Part shown: positions 1 to 8,195 of the stretch, piece after piece
How positions within the stretch are numbered: position 1 is the first letter of the stretch
How the letters are laid out: each line of letters opens with the position of its first letter
From: JBOGOC01 sp050747525
GTDB lineage: Bacteria > Acidobacteriota > Polarisedimenticolia > JACPZX01 > DASXTC01
Length of the DNA stretch: 64,000 nt
Direction of reading: 5' to 3'
Assembly: GCA_050747525.1 (NCBI GenBank)
Contig: JBOGOC010000027.1
Span: forward strand, 1-64,000
Notes under the pieces: generated by a model
Database searches by the model: none
Told to the model about the DNA's origin: nothing
Seen by the model: the letters and a program-made list of their open reading frames with translations, nothing else
Translations under genes and position numbers: made by a program

Positions 1-768
1 GAGTCGCGATGAAATGCGGCTCACGAGAGTGCGCATGGAAGCCTGGCGGATGCGGCACCTGAGGTAGGCGGCCACCACGTTGGCCGCGCATTGACAACTG
101 CGTACTTCTCATGGAAGGCGATATGCGGCTCCCCTTCGCCTGGGCAGGATGACGGCAGGGATCCGGGGCTTTCCCGGCCGGCGGGGACGGCTAATGGGCA
201 GCAAAACGGCAGGAAATCGCCCGAAATCTCGCCCCTCGACCCGCCGCCGCAGGTGCCGGCAAATCACCTGCATCCGTAGAATCAAGCACCTACGCCCCTC
301 CGTGGTGCGCCTCGCTGGTCACCTCCAGCCCGGATCGGCCCGAATCGATGCCCATTATCCGGGGGTTTCGGGAAGGTCCTGCCGTTTATTCGGGGGTCTG
401 GCGGCTCAGACTAGCCCGTAATGGGCAGCGTTTTTTGGACGATGCCGTTTATCGGGGGGTTCCCGGTGGGGCGATGCCCATTATCCGGGCTTGGTGGGGG
501 GGCATCCGGCCGCGCGTCGGTTCCTGGCGAACATCCACATCCAGGCCCGCCATCCGGTGCGGTCCTGAGCGGCCATCCAAGCGTAGTTGAATGCGAAGCC
601 GAAGTGGTTCTCGCCGGTGTTCACCCCGAAGCCCTCCGGGTTAACAGGCCCAGAGAGCGGAGAGAGTCTTGGGAGAGATTCCGGCGGTCGTGGAACGCGG
701 TGTCACGAGCCGGGTGAACAGGCAGAGAGTCCGTGGTTCAATTGTGGTGACCGGCCAAATGGTGCGCA
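1..768. other. Non-coding stretch without a supportable gene
   Basis: Six-frame reading gives only short overlapping frames with no recognisable domain and no ribosome-binding site placed to support them. Base composition is less GC-rich than after 8.2 kb. The stretch contains the short TGCC...CGGGG repeats annotated separately and a purine-rich segment at about 655-705 that resembles another at about 7865-7905. I see no rRNA, complete tRNA or CRISPR array here. Confidence 0.6.
192..489. repeat. Four short TGCC...TTAT...CGGGG repeats plus two inverted half-copies
   Basis: TGCCCATTATCCGGGG occurs at 349-364 and again, one base shorter in match, at 475-489. A sister version, TGCCGTTTAT(T)CGGGGG, occurs at 380-396 and 443-459. 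The four copies form two close pairs, 31 and 32 bases apart, in mirrored order. The inverted half-motif TAATGGGCA is at 192-200 and 419-427. The arrangement suggests recombinase core sites or degenerate ends of a small mobile element. No recombinase gene lies in the window, so the function is inference. Confidence 0.5.
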
Positions 769-862
769 CCACGCGCCTAAACGAAGCCCCGGCCAGCTTG
801 CGACCGGGGCTCGTTATGATTGACCACGCGACCGCGTGGCTAGTAGACGGTGGCTCCCCAGG
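769..862. repeat. Left copy of a tRNA-end-like direct repeat (attachment-site candidate)
   Basis: It starts with CCACGCGCCTAAACGA, continues through a GC-rich hairpin (AGCCCCGG pairing with CCGGGGCT, 785-811), then a shared CGTGGCTA block, and ends with GTGGCTCCCCAGG. The same order recurs at 8019-8114. Read on the minus strand, GTGGCTCCCCAGG is the complement of a tRNA acceptor end with CCA, and the hairpin is where a tRNA terminator would sit. After this point the left copy quickly loses tRNA character. Confidence 0.5.
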
Positions 863-1023
863 TGATCGGAGTTTCGAGTCAGCCTGCGTCTCGTACCATC
901 ATGTAGCTGGACACCAGGTGATCGCAGTTACGAGATGGGCCAGCCGCAGGGACCGAAAGACGCCAGAAGCGAAACGCCGGCTTGAGCCCGTATATCAAGC
1001 GCGATAGGCAGTCATCCTCGCAG

Positions 1024-1164
1024 TCAGTGTGGTCCGCCACTCTCGGCCTCGGGTGCCTGTGGAGGTATGGGTACCTCGCTAGCCTCACTGTCCTTCCAGT
1101 CTCGAGGCCACACGACCATGTTGTACCAATTATCTTCTTCGAACACCCAGAAACCTGCGTGAGC
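1024..1164 (-). pseudogene. Possible C-terminal remnant of a secreted-protein gene
   Basis: A 47-codon open stretch on the minus strand encodes an aromatic-rich segment (FWVFEEDNWYNMVVW) followed by a Pro/Glu-rich tail and a TGA. It lies just downstream of the frameshifted CBM9-like pseudogene and has no start codon or ribosome-binding site of its own. It may be the tail of that gene or of another decayed surface protein. Support is limited to uninterrupted reading and sensible composition. Confidence 0.2.
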
Positions 1165-1173
1165 AAGCCCGTG

Positions 1174-1973
1174 TCAAGGTGTCAGGCCATCAGTGACGGT
1201 GTTCACATCCATTCGGTCATCGCGAGCTACCGGGCGGACCTCCCCTCGCCGGGGCTCGAGAGCCAGGTAGAGGTCTCCCCAGGCGGTCTCGTCGAAGACG
1301 TACCAATCGAGGCTGTTGCCATCCCAGGCCATGTAGCCGTTGGGGTGGTCATAGCTCTCACCGCCGATGTCGTTCTCCGACGGCGACGTTGAAGCCAATC
1401 GTGTCTCCGGGCCGGGGCCGATCGAACCCGGGAGTCCCCCCGGTCCAGGGATTGGTGTCGTGGGTGTTGATCGAGTCCAGGGCGATCCTGACCTCGACGA
1501 TGTAGCCGCGGGGACTGGGGGCCGCCGCCGACTCCCACGCGATGTCGTCGAAGCGCTCCGGCTCGGACTGGCGGTCGCCTCCCACCGTGGTTATCAGCTG
1601 GAATCCCTCAAGGTTCGGTTGACCGAAGACCACGCCGGCCTCCATATCGCCCGGCTGCCGGTCGCCGTCGACGAGGAGCTCAGGTTGTTCGCGTCGTACA
1701 TCGCGGAGATGGTGAAGCTCGAGTCGTTTCTAGATTGTCCGGGAGCGACACCCACGAGGGGACGACGCCCGGGGGAATGCTGGGCTTGGTCGCCATGACG
1801 TGGACCGGGATCGCTGCGTTCCACTCCGCCGGGTCGAGCACACCGTCGATGACGACGGCGCTGGCGGTGGGACGCGCGATCATCCGCTGCGTCCCCGCCA
1901 GCGCGGACTTCTGGCCGGCGAGGAGCGCCGCGGCGAGACAAAGCAGCAGCGGTGATACAGTCTGGTGGCCCAC
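1174..1973 (-). pseudogene. Frameshifted CBM9-like (DUF1083-type) secreted protein
   Basis: A signal peptide (GTG start at 1973; hydrophobic run then an Ala-rich cleavage region) leads into IDGVLDPAEWNAA, the hallmark opening of CBM9-like carbohydrate-binding domains. The rest of the domain is present but split over three reading-frame changes. The AMYDANNL segment is in a second frame, GYIVEVRIALDSI and DTIGFNV in a third, and DIGGESYDHPNGYMAWDG with AWGDLYLAL back in another. In order, the pieces reconstruct one domain of about 200 residues. The gene is decayed, or the assembly has several indels here. Its neighbour also carries CBM9-like repeats, so both probably targeted extracellular glycans. 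Confidence 0.7.
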
Positions 1974-2003
1974 GTGGAGCGGGCCCCCCGAAGCCCCCCC
2001 CTA

Positions 2004-3572
2004 CTACGGGCTCGTCTCGAAATCGTACATCGGTGTTTGGTAGAGTGGAGGGCCTGTGTGGCCGCGCAAGATGAGTCGGTTGTTGTCCTTGTCGAACCGT
2101 TGCTCATCGACCGTATTTCGCCACACCCACCATTCGTGAACCGTCCCATCGACGGTATGATGAGCTGCGGCGTTGCCGTCGGCTTCTAAGATCCCTGAAG
2201 ACCAAGACCAGGTAGTACCATTCCCGGTGTACTTGTACAGGTCGTCGTTCTCGATCAGCCACTCGCATCCGGCGTCCCCGATCTGATAGCCTGTGCTCGC
2301 CGATGAATCATCATCGATGAACACTTGGTTCCACGTCCATGCAAATGCGAAGTCCGCGTTGAAATACAGCTTCGCGCTGTCGTTCTCCTCGCCGTAATTG
2401 ATGATGCCACCGTCCGCCGCGCTATACGCGTGGCGGTAGCGGTATCCTGTCTTCGTGAATCCCCCGGAGCGTGCCACCTCGAAGACGAGATCGGTCGCAG
2501 TCGTGCTCCCGAGATCAGACTGGAAAAGCGTCCAAGAGATGGCGTTCGGGTTCGTCTCATCGGTGACTGTGATATTACGCACGAGCGACCAGCGCCAGTC
2601 TGACCCCGTGCCTGTGTAGATGTAGAGACCGCTGTTCTCGATCAGGTATTCCGATCCAACGCCGGCATACTGAAATCCGGTCGTGCTCACGCGGTCCGCG
2701 TCGATGAAGACCCTCTTGTAATCCCAGTTGTTCTGGAATTGGATGCGGTAATAGAGGTTCGTCGCATCGTTGCGTGCGTGCCACCGGCTCATCGCCTGGA
2801 CTTCATCGCGCTCACTGCTCCAGTAGGACGGTATCGCATCCCATGGATCGGGGCTCACGTCGGTAACGAAGACATAGCCCGCATTGTTCTCCTTGGACTT
2901 GCTGACGGCTGCAGCCATGTTGCTCGACGGACAACCATAGACCAAATGCCAGAACCTATTCGGGGGGTAACCCCATTCCCAGGCGGAGCCACTCAGCCCG
3001 GACCAGGAGTTGTAGCCCGACCAGGTCGTCTCCTTGTTGAGGCTGATGTCACAGATGTCCATGAACGGCTCGTCGTGCTGCGTGCCGAAGTTGAAAACAA
3101 CGATTCGCTTGCCGCTCTTGCTTTTGACGTGGCCGTGGAGCTGCGTGTAATAGCTGTTCGAGCTGCTTGTCCACGTGTTTATGGTCTCGTCGAAGAATAT
3201 GCCGTCGAGCGTAGGGTACGCGGCGTAGTAGTCATCCACGATCCCTTCAACTGCGGCGACGCCCGTCGCCATATAGTCGGTGCTCACGTAGGCGATCACG
3301 ATCAGGCCCTTCGATTGCAGGTCTCTGACGAAGTCGTCGGTATAGCTCGTCGTAACCTCCCAGTTGATGATGGCGATCGCAGACGCGGGCGCAGCGTTTG
3401 TGAAGGGATCCCAATTGAACGACTCCTCCGGAGGCCAGTATGTCGGACAAGCGACGGCCTGTGCAGGCACGATGTCGCCGGGCGCGGCGAGTGCCGTCCC
3501 TGCCTTGCCTGATGTCTCAGCCGCCAACAGGCCGCACAGCATGACCCGCAAGACCGATCCACACATGTTCAT
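2004..3572 (-). CDS. Secreted spherulin-4 family (GH135-like) protein with two CBM9-like repeats
   Basis: A 522-residue exported protein. An N-terminal signal peptide (about 1-30) is followed by a spherulin-4-type barrel (about 40-260). Its IAYVSTDY strand and the GIFFDE motif (124-129) correspond to the acidic active-site region of the fungal Sph3 family (GH135), which cleaves galactosaminogalactan. The C-terminal half has two related beta modules (about 271-335 and 400-460), each with a VFID...STGFQ or TGYQ, WLIEN or YLIEN, LYxYTG pattern typical of CBM9-like domains. GGAGGTTT precedes the ATG at 3572. It lies beside an Agd3/CE18-like deacetylase, the enzyme that partners Sph3 in Aspergillus. 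The gene looks intact although flanked by decayed elements. Assignment to the spherulin-4 family is firm; substrate is inference. A GH114-like glycosidase is the main alternative. Confidence 0.75.
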   Translation of the reverse strand: MNMCGSVLRVMLCGLLAAETSGKAGTALAAPGDIVPAQAVACPTYWPPEESFNWDPFTNAAPASAIAIINWEVTTSYTDDFVRDLQSKGLIVIAYVSTDYMATGVAAVEGIVDDYYAAYPTLDGIFFDETINTWTSSSNSYYTQLHGHVKSKSGKRIVVFNFGTQHDEPFMDICDISLNKETTWSGYNSWSGLSGSAWEWGYPPNRFWHLVYGCPSSNMAAAVSKSKENNAGYVFVTDVSPDPWDAIPSYWSSERDEVQAMSRWHARNDATNLYYRIQFQNNWDYKRVFIDADRVSTTGFQYAGVGSEYLIENSGLYIYTGTGSDWRWSLVRNITVTDETNPNAISWTLFQSDLGSTTATDLVFEVARSGGFTKTGYRYRHAYSAADGGIINYGEENDSAKLYFNADFAFAWTWNQVFIDDDSSASTGYQIGDAGCEWLIENDDLYKYTGNGTTWSWSSGILEADGNAAAHHTVDGTVHEWWVWRNTVDEQRFDKDNNRLILRGHTGPPLYQTPMYDFETSP

Positions 3573-3739
3573 CGCGAAACCTCCGAAGTCGCCTCATCCA
3601 TACAGAGATGGACGAGCCTTCGCCCTCCTGGCAATACCTGAAAGGGGTGGGGGAAGATTCCGTAGCGAGTGTGAGGGCTCGGGTATCCGTATCGGAGCGG
3701 GTTGACCCATCGGAAACGGAGAGTGCTTGTGCGCTTACA

Positions 3740-3980
3740 TGGAAGGCTCGGAGATCCGTTAATAAGTCGGCGGCATAAGCGAGCCACCGACTGCAGGATC
3801 TCATCGGCCGTCTTGGGTTCTCTTTTCCTTCAGGTAGTTCCTGATGGCTGTCTCGAGTTCCCTGGTGGAGCGGAAGCTGGCTATCCCGAACCAGCGATCC
3901 ACCATGTTGAGCCAGGAGCTGCCCGTGGGTGTGAAGTGAACGTGGAAACGGGGTCGCTTGGCCAGCCATGCCTTGTTGAG
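3740..3980 (-). pseudogene. IS630-family transposase, C-terminal remnant
   Basis: On the minus strand the frame beginning near 3980 reads WLAKRPRFHVHFTPTGSSW, then LNMVDRWFGI, SFRSTRELETAI and NYLKEK. This is the characteristic C-terminal part of IS630/DDE_3 transposases. A frameshift at about 3815 moves the continuation, KTADEILQSVARLCRRL, into another frame. The N-terminal catalytic part and terminal inverted repeats are missing. The remnant sits between the spherulin-4 gene and the deacetylase gene and marks past transposition into this region. Confidence 0.75.
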
Positions 3981-4153
3981 CGGGGTCTGGATCCCATGCC
4001 GATCGCACCATGGCGAGGATTCCCAGCCGCAGAGCCGCCGGCACTACCCAAAGTTCCGAGTCGTCCTGAAGCATGTCCAGGACGTTTTGCCTCTGGCAGG
4101 TAGGCCTAGGCGGCCAAGCAGCGCCGCCTGTGCCTTGTCGGGACGGACCTCCG

Positions 4154-7102
4154 CTATGGTACGTTCACCCGAATCGTGACCGTTGTCACGTTGGAGTTGG
4201 CCGCGCCGTCACGGGCCCTATAAGTGAAGCTATCCGTAAAGCTCAGCAGGCTTGTCACCGGCGTGTAACTGAATCTGCCATTCGCGTTGAGGATCAATAC
4301 GCCGCGGCTCGGGCCGGTGACCAGCACTGCCGTCAGGGGATCACCATCGGGGTCCGTGTCGTTCCCCAGAACCCCAGGGGCTGGTACCACAAGGAGAATA
4401 TCCAACGCACGCATCGTGTAGGAGTCGTTGTTTGCCACCGGGGCGTCGTTCCCCGGGGTGACGGTGATGGTCACCGTGGCCGGGCTGGACTGGGCACCGC
4501 TGGGGTCTTTGGCCCGGTAGGTAAAGGAATCGCCGCCGCTGAAGTTGATCTGCGGCGTGTACGCGAATGAGCCGTTGGTGTTGAGGGTCAGGGTGCCGTT
4601 GGCCGGGCCCGTCGCCAGCACCGCCGTCAGCAGATCACCATCGGGGTCCGTGTCGTTGCCCAGCACCCCGGGGGCGGCCACATTCAGCGGGGTGTCCTCA
4701 TTGGCGGTGTAGGAGTTGTTGAGGGCCACCGGGGCGTCGTTCACCGCGGTGACGGTGATGGTCACCGTGGCCGGGCTGGACTGGGCACCGCTGGGGTCTT
4801 TGGCCCGATAGGTGAAGGAGTCGGTGCCGTTGAAGTTGGTCTGCGGCGTGTAGCTGAAGGCGCCGTCGGGGTCGAGGGTCAGGGTGCCGTTGGCTGGGCC
4901 CGTCGCCAGGACTGCCGTCAGCAGATCACCATCGGGATCCGTGTCGTTGCCCAGCACCCCAGGGGCGGCCACATTCAGGGGGGTGTTCTCAGCCACGCTG
5001 TCGAAGTCGCTGTCAGCCGTGGGGGGCCGGTTGGTCAGGGAGATGGTGACCGTCTCACCTGCGTTCAGGGCAAGGTGAGAAATATACTGGCCACCATAGC
5101 TCTCCACGCCACCGATCTGTAGACCGGTAACCGGAACAATCGCCTGCTGCTGACTACTGATGGTGATCGATTCGCCCGGTACGACACTGGCTGTGACTCC
5201 GGCGCCACTATAAGCCATCCGGTTGGCCATTCGCATTCCCAGGTCGTCCATGGTCAGACTCAAGACAGGAAGCAGAAAAAGACCGTCGTACTTATCGAGG
5301 ACGCGATCCAAAAGGTCGCCCAACAGCGTATGGGTCCCATCATAGGCCCGCAGGTTGGTCTCATGGAACATCCACGGGTCCATGTCACCGCGCAGCACAT
5401 AGCCCAGGAGCACCTGGCTTTCATTTTCCAGGATCTCAGGATAGGTCAGATCACGGCCCCAGAAGCTGCGGTTGAAGCAGTTGTATTCTTCGGTCCACTG
5501 CTGCGGATTGGTGACGTTATAGAAGAGGTTGTTAGGACGACGCGGGAGCATAAGAATCCCAGGCTGATGCTGATTGTACAGGCCCAGGTTCGGCGCAGGA
5601 TTCCCATAACCCGGTCGCGATGAGTCCGAGACCACATAGCGCACACCGGCATCGAACGCCGCTTGCATCACCTGTGGATTGTCCAGCCCGGAAACATCGG
5701 GGGTGACCAGATTCTGGGTGCTGTAGGTCGTAAAGCCGAGATCCTGGGCGGCTCGGTTGTTCTGCGAGATTTCAGAGAATGCCTTATTGTGGCCTGCATT
5801 GTCCAGATTGTCGTGCGTGAAGGTGTGGTTGATCCATTTGAACAGGCCTTGGTTGGCGACCGCCGCCGGGGTCAGCGTGTCCGGGTCGTAGATACCGGTT
5901 GCTCCTTCTCCGTTGAAGGCCAGGTCCAGCCTGAAACCTCCTGTCGTGGGTTGGGCCTGCCGGCTCGATTGCCAGTCGATCACGGCTTGAAGGTCGTCAC
6001 CGGTCATGCGATACAAGGCTGGAATCTGCTCGGGATCGGAGCCGCAGGGTGTGCCTTCGGACCAGACATGGGCATCGATGAGAAGGTCATCGACCTGTGG
6101 GGCCAGGAAAATGTGTCGCTCCCCAAGGAAAAGCTCTTGCGTCACCCAGTTCACCAATCCATAAGACAGCACGAGGTTATGCGTCACAAATGCATTACTG
6201 TCAAACGTGAGGGCCAGGTTCTGGGTGCCGTCGAGGTAAGTCCGAACGGCGCCCAGAGCGTGGCCACTGCTATCCTGGAGCAAGGGCGTGGTGTTGCTGT
6301 CTAGTGGGGCGGCTTGATATACCCACACGTTCTTGATCGTCAGGGGGTTGGTCGTATTCGCGTAGGAGAAAGTGGCCTGGCCCGGGGCAGTATATTGGGC
6401 ATTAATGGGGTTAGAGCTGCCCGCCGTGGGCGGATTGAAGCCATATTCGGCTGTCGGATAGGTGTACCAGGTGATCTGACGGATGCCGAACGTTCGCTCG
6501 TAATTCCACAGGGATTGCCATTCGGCATCGGTCAGGGCGCTTTGCCAGCCTGCGCTGGGATCGCCATAAGCCACCTGCCCGTTGCCGAGAATAACCCCCT
6601 GATAGAAACCGCGGCAGCCGCTGGAAAGCATACTGGCCAGCCGATCGGCCGTCGGATCACTTGGACGTGGGGAAGCAACGAAGACCGTATAGGGCGTGCC
6701 CTGGAAATCCAGGACCTGTTGGATCGCTGGCAGGGTCGTGTTGGAGTCCGTGGGCTCTGCCGCAATGACCAACACCTTGAGATCAACAGAGACGGAGGAG
6801 CACGTTTGTGCGGCTGGGGCTGAACTTGCTTTGGCGCTGCTTGAAGAAAAGGGAGGCGATACGGCGGGAATGAGACCGCGGGTACGTGAAGGCATTTTTA
6901 CTGGGACGAGAGGTTTGGGGCGTATCCGCGACACGGCGGGTGGTCCTACCGGGAATGGCGGGGCTGGGCGCAGATTAGAGGACTCGTCTAGCGGATAGTC
7001 TTCGGCTGAGCCTGACGGGATGGCCAGCAAACTCGGTAGCAGTACAGACAGTACGAGGAGCAGCGATATGCAGAACCGAAACAGAATTGACCTAGAGGAC
7101 AT
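4154..7102 (-). CDS. Exported Agd3/CE18-like polysaccharide deacetylase with three cadherin/VCBS-type repeats
   Basis: A protein of about 982 residues. The ATG at 7102 follows GGGAGGTGGTC; an upstream in-frame extension to 7177 lacks such a site. A Sec signal peptide and Pro-rich linker precede a domain with DLKVLVIAAE, then ALTDAEWQSLWNYERTFGIR and ITWYTYP. That is the N-terminal layout of fungal Agd3, whose carbohydrate-binding module is CBM87. The catalytic part shows VDDLLIDAHVW (paired metal/catalytic Asp) and WINHTFTHDNLDN (His ligands), as in CE18 de-N-acetylases. The last 300 residues are three cadherin-like repeats with LGNDTDPDGD and DSFTYRA motifs, usual in large surface or secreted proteins. 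It probably deacetylates an extracellular aminosugar polymer; the polymer is unknown and no synthase is visible here. Confidence 0.75.
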   Translation of the reverse strand: MSSRSILFRFCISLLLVLSVLLPSLLAIPSGSAEDYPLDESSNLRPAPPFPVGPPAVSRIRPKPLVPVKMPSRTRGLIPAVSPPFSSSSAKASSAPAAQTCSSVSVDLKVLVIAAEPTDSNTTLPAIQQVLDFQGTPYTVFVASPRPSDPTADRLASMLSSGCRGFYQGVILGNGQVAYGDPSAGWQSALTDAEWQSLWNYERTFGIRQITWYTYPTAEYGFNPPTAGSSNPINAQYTAPGQATFSYANTTNPLTIKNVWVYQAAPLDSNTTPLLQDSSGHALGAVRTYLDGTQNLALTFDSNAFVTHNLVLSYGLVNWVTQELFLGERHIFLAPQVDDLLIDAHVWSEGTPCGSDPEQIPALYRMTGDDLQAVIDWQSSRQAQPTTGGFRLDLAFNGEGATGIYDPDTLTPAAVANQGLFKWINHTFTHDNLDNAGHNKAFSEISQNNRAAQDLGFTTYSTQNLVTPDVSGLDNPQVMQAAFDAGVRYVVSDSSRPGYGNPAPNLGLYNQHQPGILMLPRRPNNLFYNVTNPQQWTEEYNCFNRSFWGRDLTYPEILENESQVLLGYVLRGDMDPWMFHETNLRAYDGTHTLLGDLLDRVLDKYDGLFLLPVLSLTMDDLGMRMANRMAYSGAGVTASVVPGESITISSQQQAIVPVTGLQIGGVESYGGQYISHLALNAGETVTISLTNRPPTADSDFDSVAENTPLNVAAPGVLGNDTDPDGDLLTAVLATGPANGTLTLDPDGAFSYTPQTNFNGTDSFTYRAKDPSGAQSSPATVTITVTAVNDAPVALNNSYTANEDTPLNVAAPGVLGNDTDPDGDLLTAVLATGPANGTLTLNTNGSFAYTPQINFSGGDSFTYRAKDPSGAQSSPATVTITVTPGNDAPVANNDSYTMRALDILLVVPAPGVLGNDTDPDGDPLTAVLVTGPSRGVLILNANGRFSYTPVTSLLSFTDSFTYRARDGAANSNVTTVTIRVNVP
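4459..5010 (-). repeat. Tandem DNA repeat coding the cadherin-like modules
   Basis: Two copies with a period of about 290 bases are nearly identical at the DNA level; for example, the segment from 4459 recurs from 4749. They encode the first two of the three C-terminal modules. The third, C-terminal module (about 4160-4440) has diverged. High identity implies recent duplication or gene conversion, and such tracts are prone to copy-number change and misassembly. Confidence 0.75.
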
Positions 7103-7507
7103 GACCACCTCCCGTGGAGGGCGCCACACCGCCCAGCGCCTGCGCCTATCTAAACGATGTCGCGCGGGCCTGGACATCGGGTGATTCCTCGAATTGTGGC
7201 GCTAACGTTCCCCGAGACGGGCGGGGCAGAGAGCCTGCCGACCCCTGGGCTCCGCAGACTCCGACCCGTCCCTTTCCGGAAGTTCTGGCCGGTCCCCGAA
7301 GGGTTGGATCCCCCGGGGCGATTCACCCTCCACGTCGCCTCGATCTCAGGTCTCGCTCAATACGGTCTTGGGAAGATGGATGACGCGGAAGCGTTGCTGG
7401 CCGCGACCACCGCGACGCAATGGGAGCCCATCTCGGTCGCCCATGCGAGGCCGCACCGCCGTCGTCGGACCGAACTCCATGATTGTGAATGTGGGCAGAA
7501 ACCGGGT
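7103..7507. other. Non-coding stretch upstream of the deacetylase gene
   Basis: Contains the 5' region of the minus-strand deacetylase gene. No frame here has a recognisable domain or ribosome-binding site, and I could not pick a convincing promoter. The part next to 7508 may be the decayed continuation of the IS481-like transposase remnant. Confidence 0.5.
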
Positions 7508-7657
7508 CCAGGTTGGATGCTTGCGCCGGAGCTCCAGCACCGGCTCTAGCAGCTCCTCGGCCGTCCGATGCGGACAGCTCAACGGACGCCGCGAGAGTTC
7601 CTCGAGACCAGGCGGCCTTGCTCCAGGAACCGGCCGATCCACTTGTACCCGGTTGGC
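7508..7657 (-). pseudogene. IS481/IS3-like transposase, N-terminal-region fragment
   Basis: The minus-strand frame reads GLEELSRRPLSCPHRTAEE and then LELRRKHPTW. This matches the segment linking the helix-turn-helix to the rve integrase domain in IS481-type transposases (usual form: LxDRSRRPxxSPxRT...LRxxHPxWG). After HPTW the reading diverges and no DDE core follows; upstream the HTH is absent. It is a short decayed relic and a second sign of mobile-element activity in the first 8 kb. Confidence 0.6.
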
Positions 7658-8018
7658 CGGCTGATTCAGAACCGAGCGCAGAGTTCTGAAACGGAAAACG
7701 ATCGAGTAAGATAGTCGGTGATGAACAAATGTTCGTGGTCCATGGTCGATGTCTGAGCCCATGGCTTCGGCCTTCATGCTTGACCGATCTGTAAACGATG
7801 TACCCGGATCGTACCAGTCCCCCGCTTAACACTCAGAAGAACCGTTCGCTCCGCTGTTGTCTAACAGTCGGAGAGAGTCGGGAGAGTTTTGGCGAGAGTC
7901 GGCGGGTCGGCAGGCACCAAAGGCGGGTAGTGAGATTAGGACACTACCCAAAGGCGCCGCCCACTTAACACCGAGTGAGCCGCCCCCCCGACCCCCTCGA
8001 TCCGCGACAACTCCCACC

Positions 8019-8114
8019 CCACGCGCCTAAACGACGAACCCCGATCGGTTTCCCGACCGTGGTTCGGTATCATCACCACGATGGCTCGTGGCTAGGAAGC
8101 TGTGGCTCCCCAGG
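8019..8114. repeat. Right copy of the tRNA-end-like direct repeat
   Basis: Matches 769-862 in order: CCACGCGCCTAAACGA, a hairpin (CGAACC 8035-8040 with GGTTCG 8061-8066, plus an imperfect inner stem), a shared CGTGGCTA block and GTGGCTCCCCAGG. The hairpin sequences differ but occupy the same place, so this is an imperfect repeat about 7.25 kb from its partner. Together the two bracket the low-GC segment with transposase remnants. Confidence 0.5.
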
Positions 8115-8145
8115 CAGGATTCGAACCAGCAACCTCACGGTTAAC
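8103..8145 (-). pseudogene. tRNA-Asn 3'-half fragment, cut at the anticodon
   Basis: The minus strand reads GTTAACCGTGAGG, the variable and T-arm region with TTCGAAT loop, then CCTGGGGAGCCA. This is the 3' half of a tRNA-Asn(GTT) with acceptor strand and encoded CCA. The 5' half is missing: immediately before the anticodon the sequence no longer fits a tRNA. One T-stem pair is mismatched. Such anticodon- or T-arm-bounded fragments are the usual scar of integrases that use tRNA genes. The intact tRNA should lie elsewhere in the genome. Confidence 0.6.
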
Positions 8146-8195
8146 ACCTCCCACCTCGGTGACGGGCCGGGAGGGTGCCTATCGTGTGCTCGGTC

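Noticed and set aside
859..933. CAGGTGATCG-GAG repeat pair (859-880 and 914-933)
   Set aside because: Two imperfect 20-base copies only, no flanking structure; insufficient for a CRISPR or element call.
5663..6304. 213-residue plus-strand frame opposite the deacetylase gene
   Set aside because: Antisense shadow; the minus-strand frame has clear CE18-like motifs.
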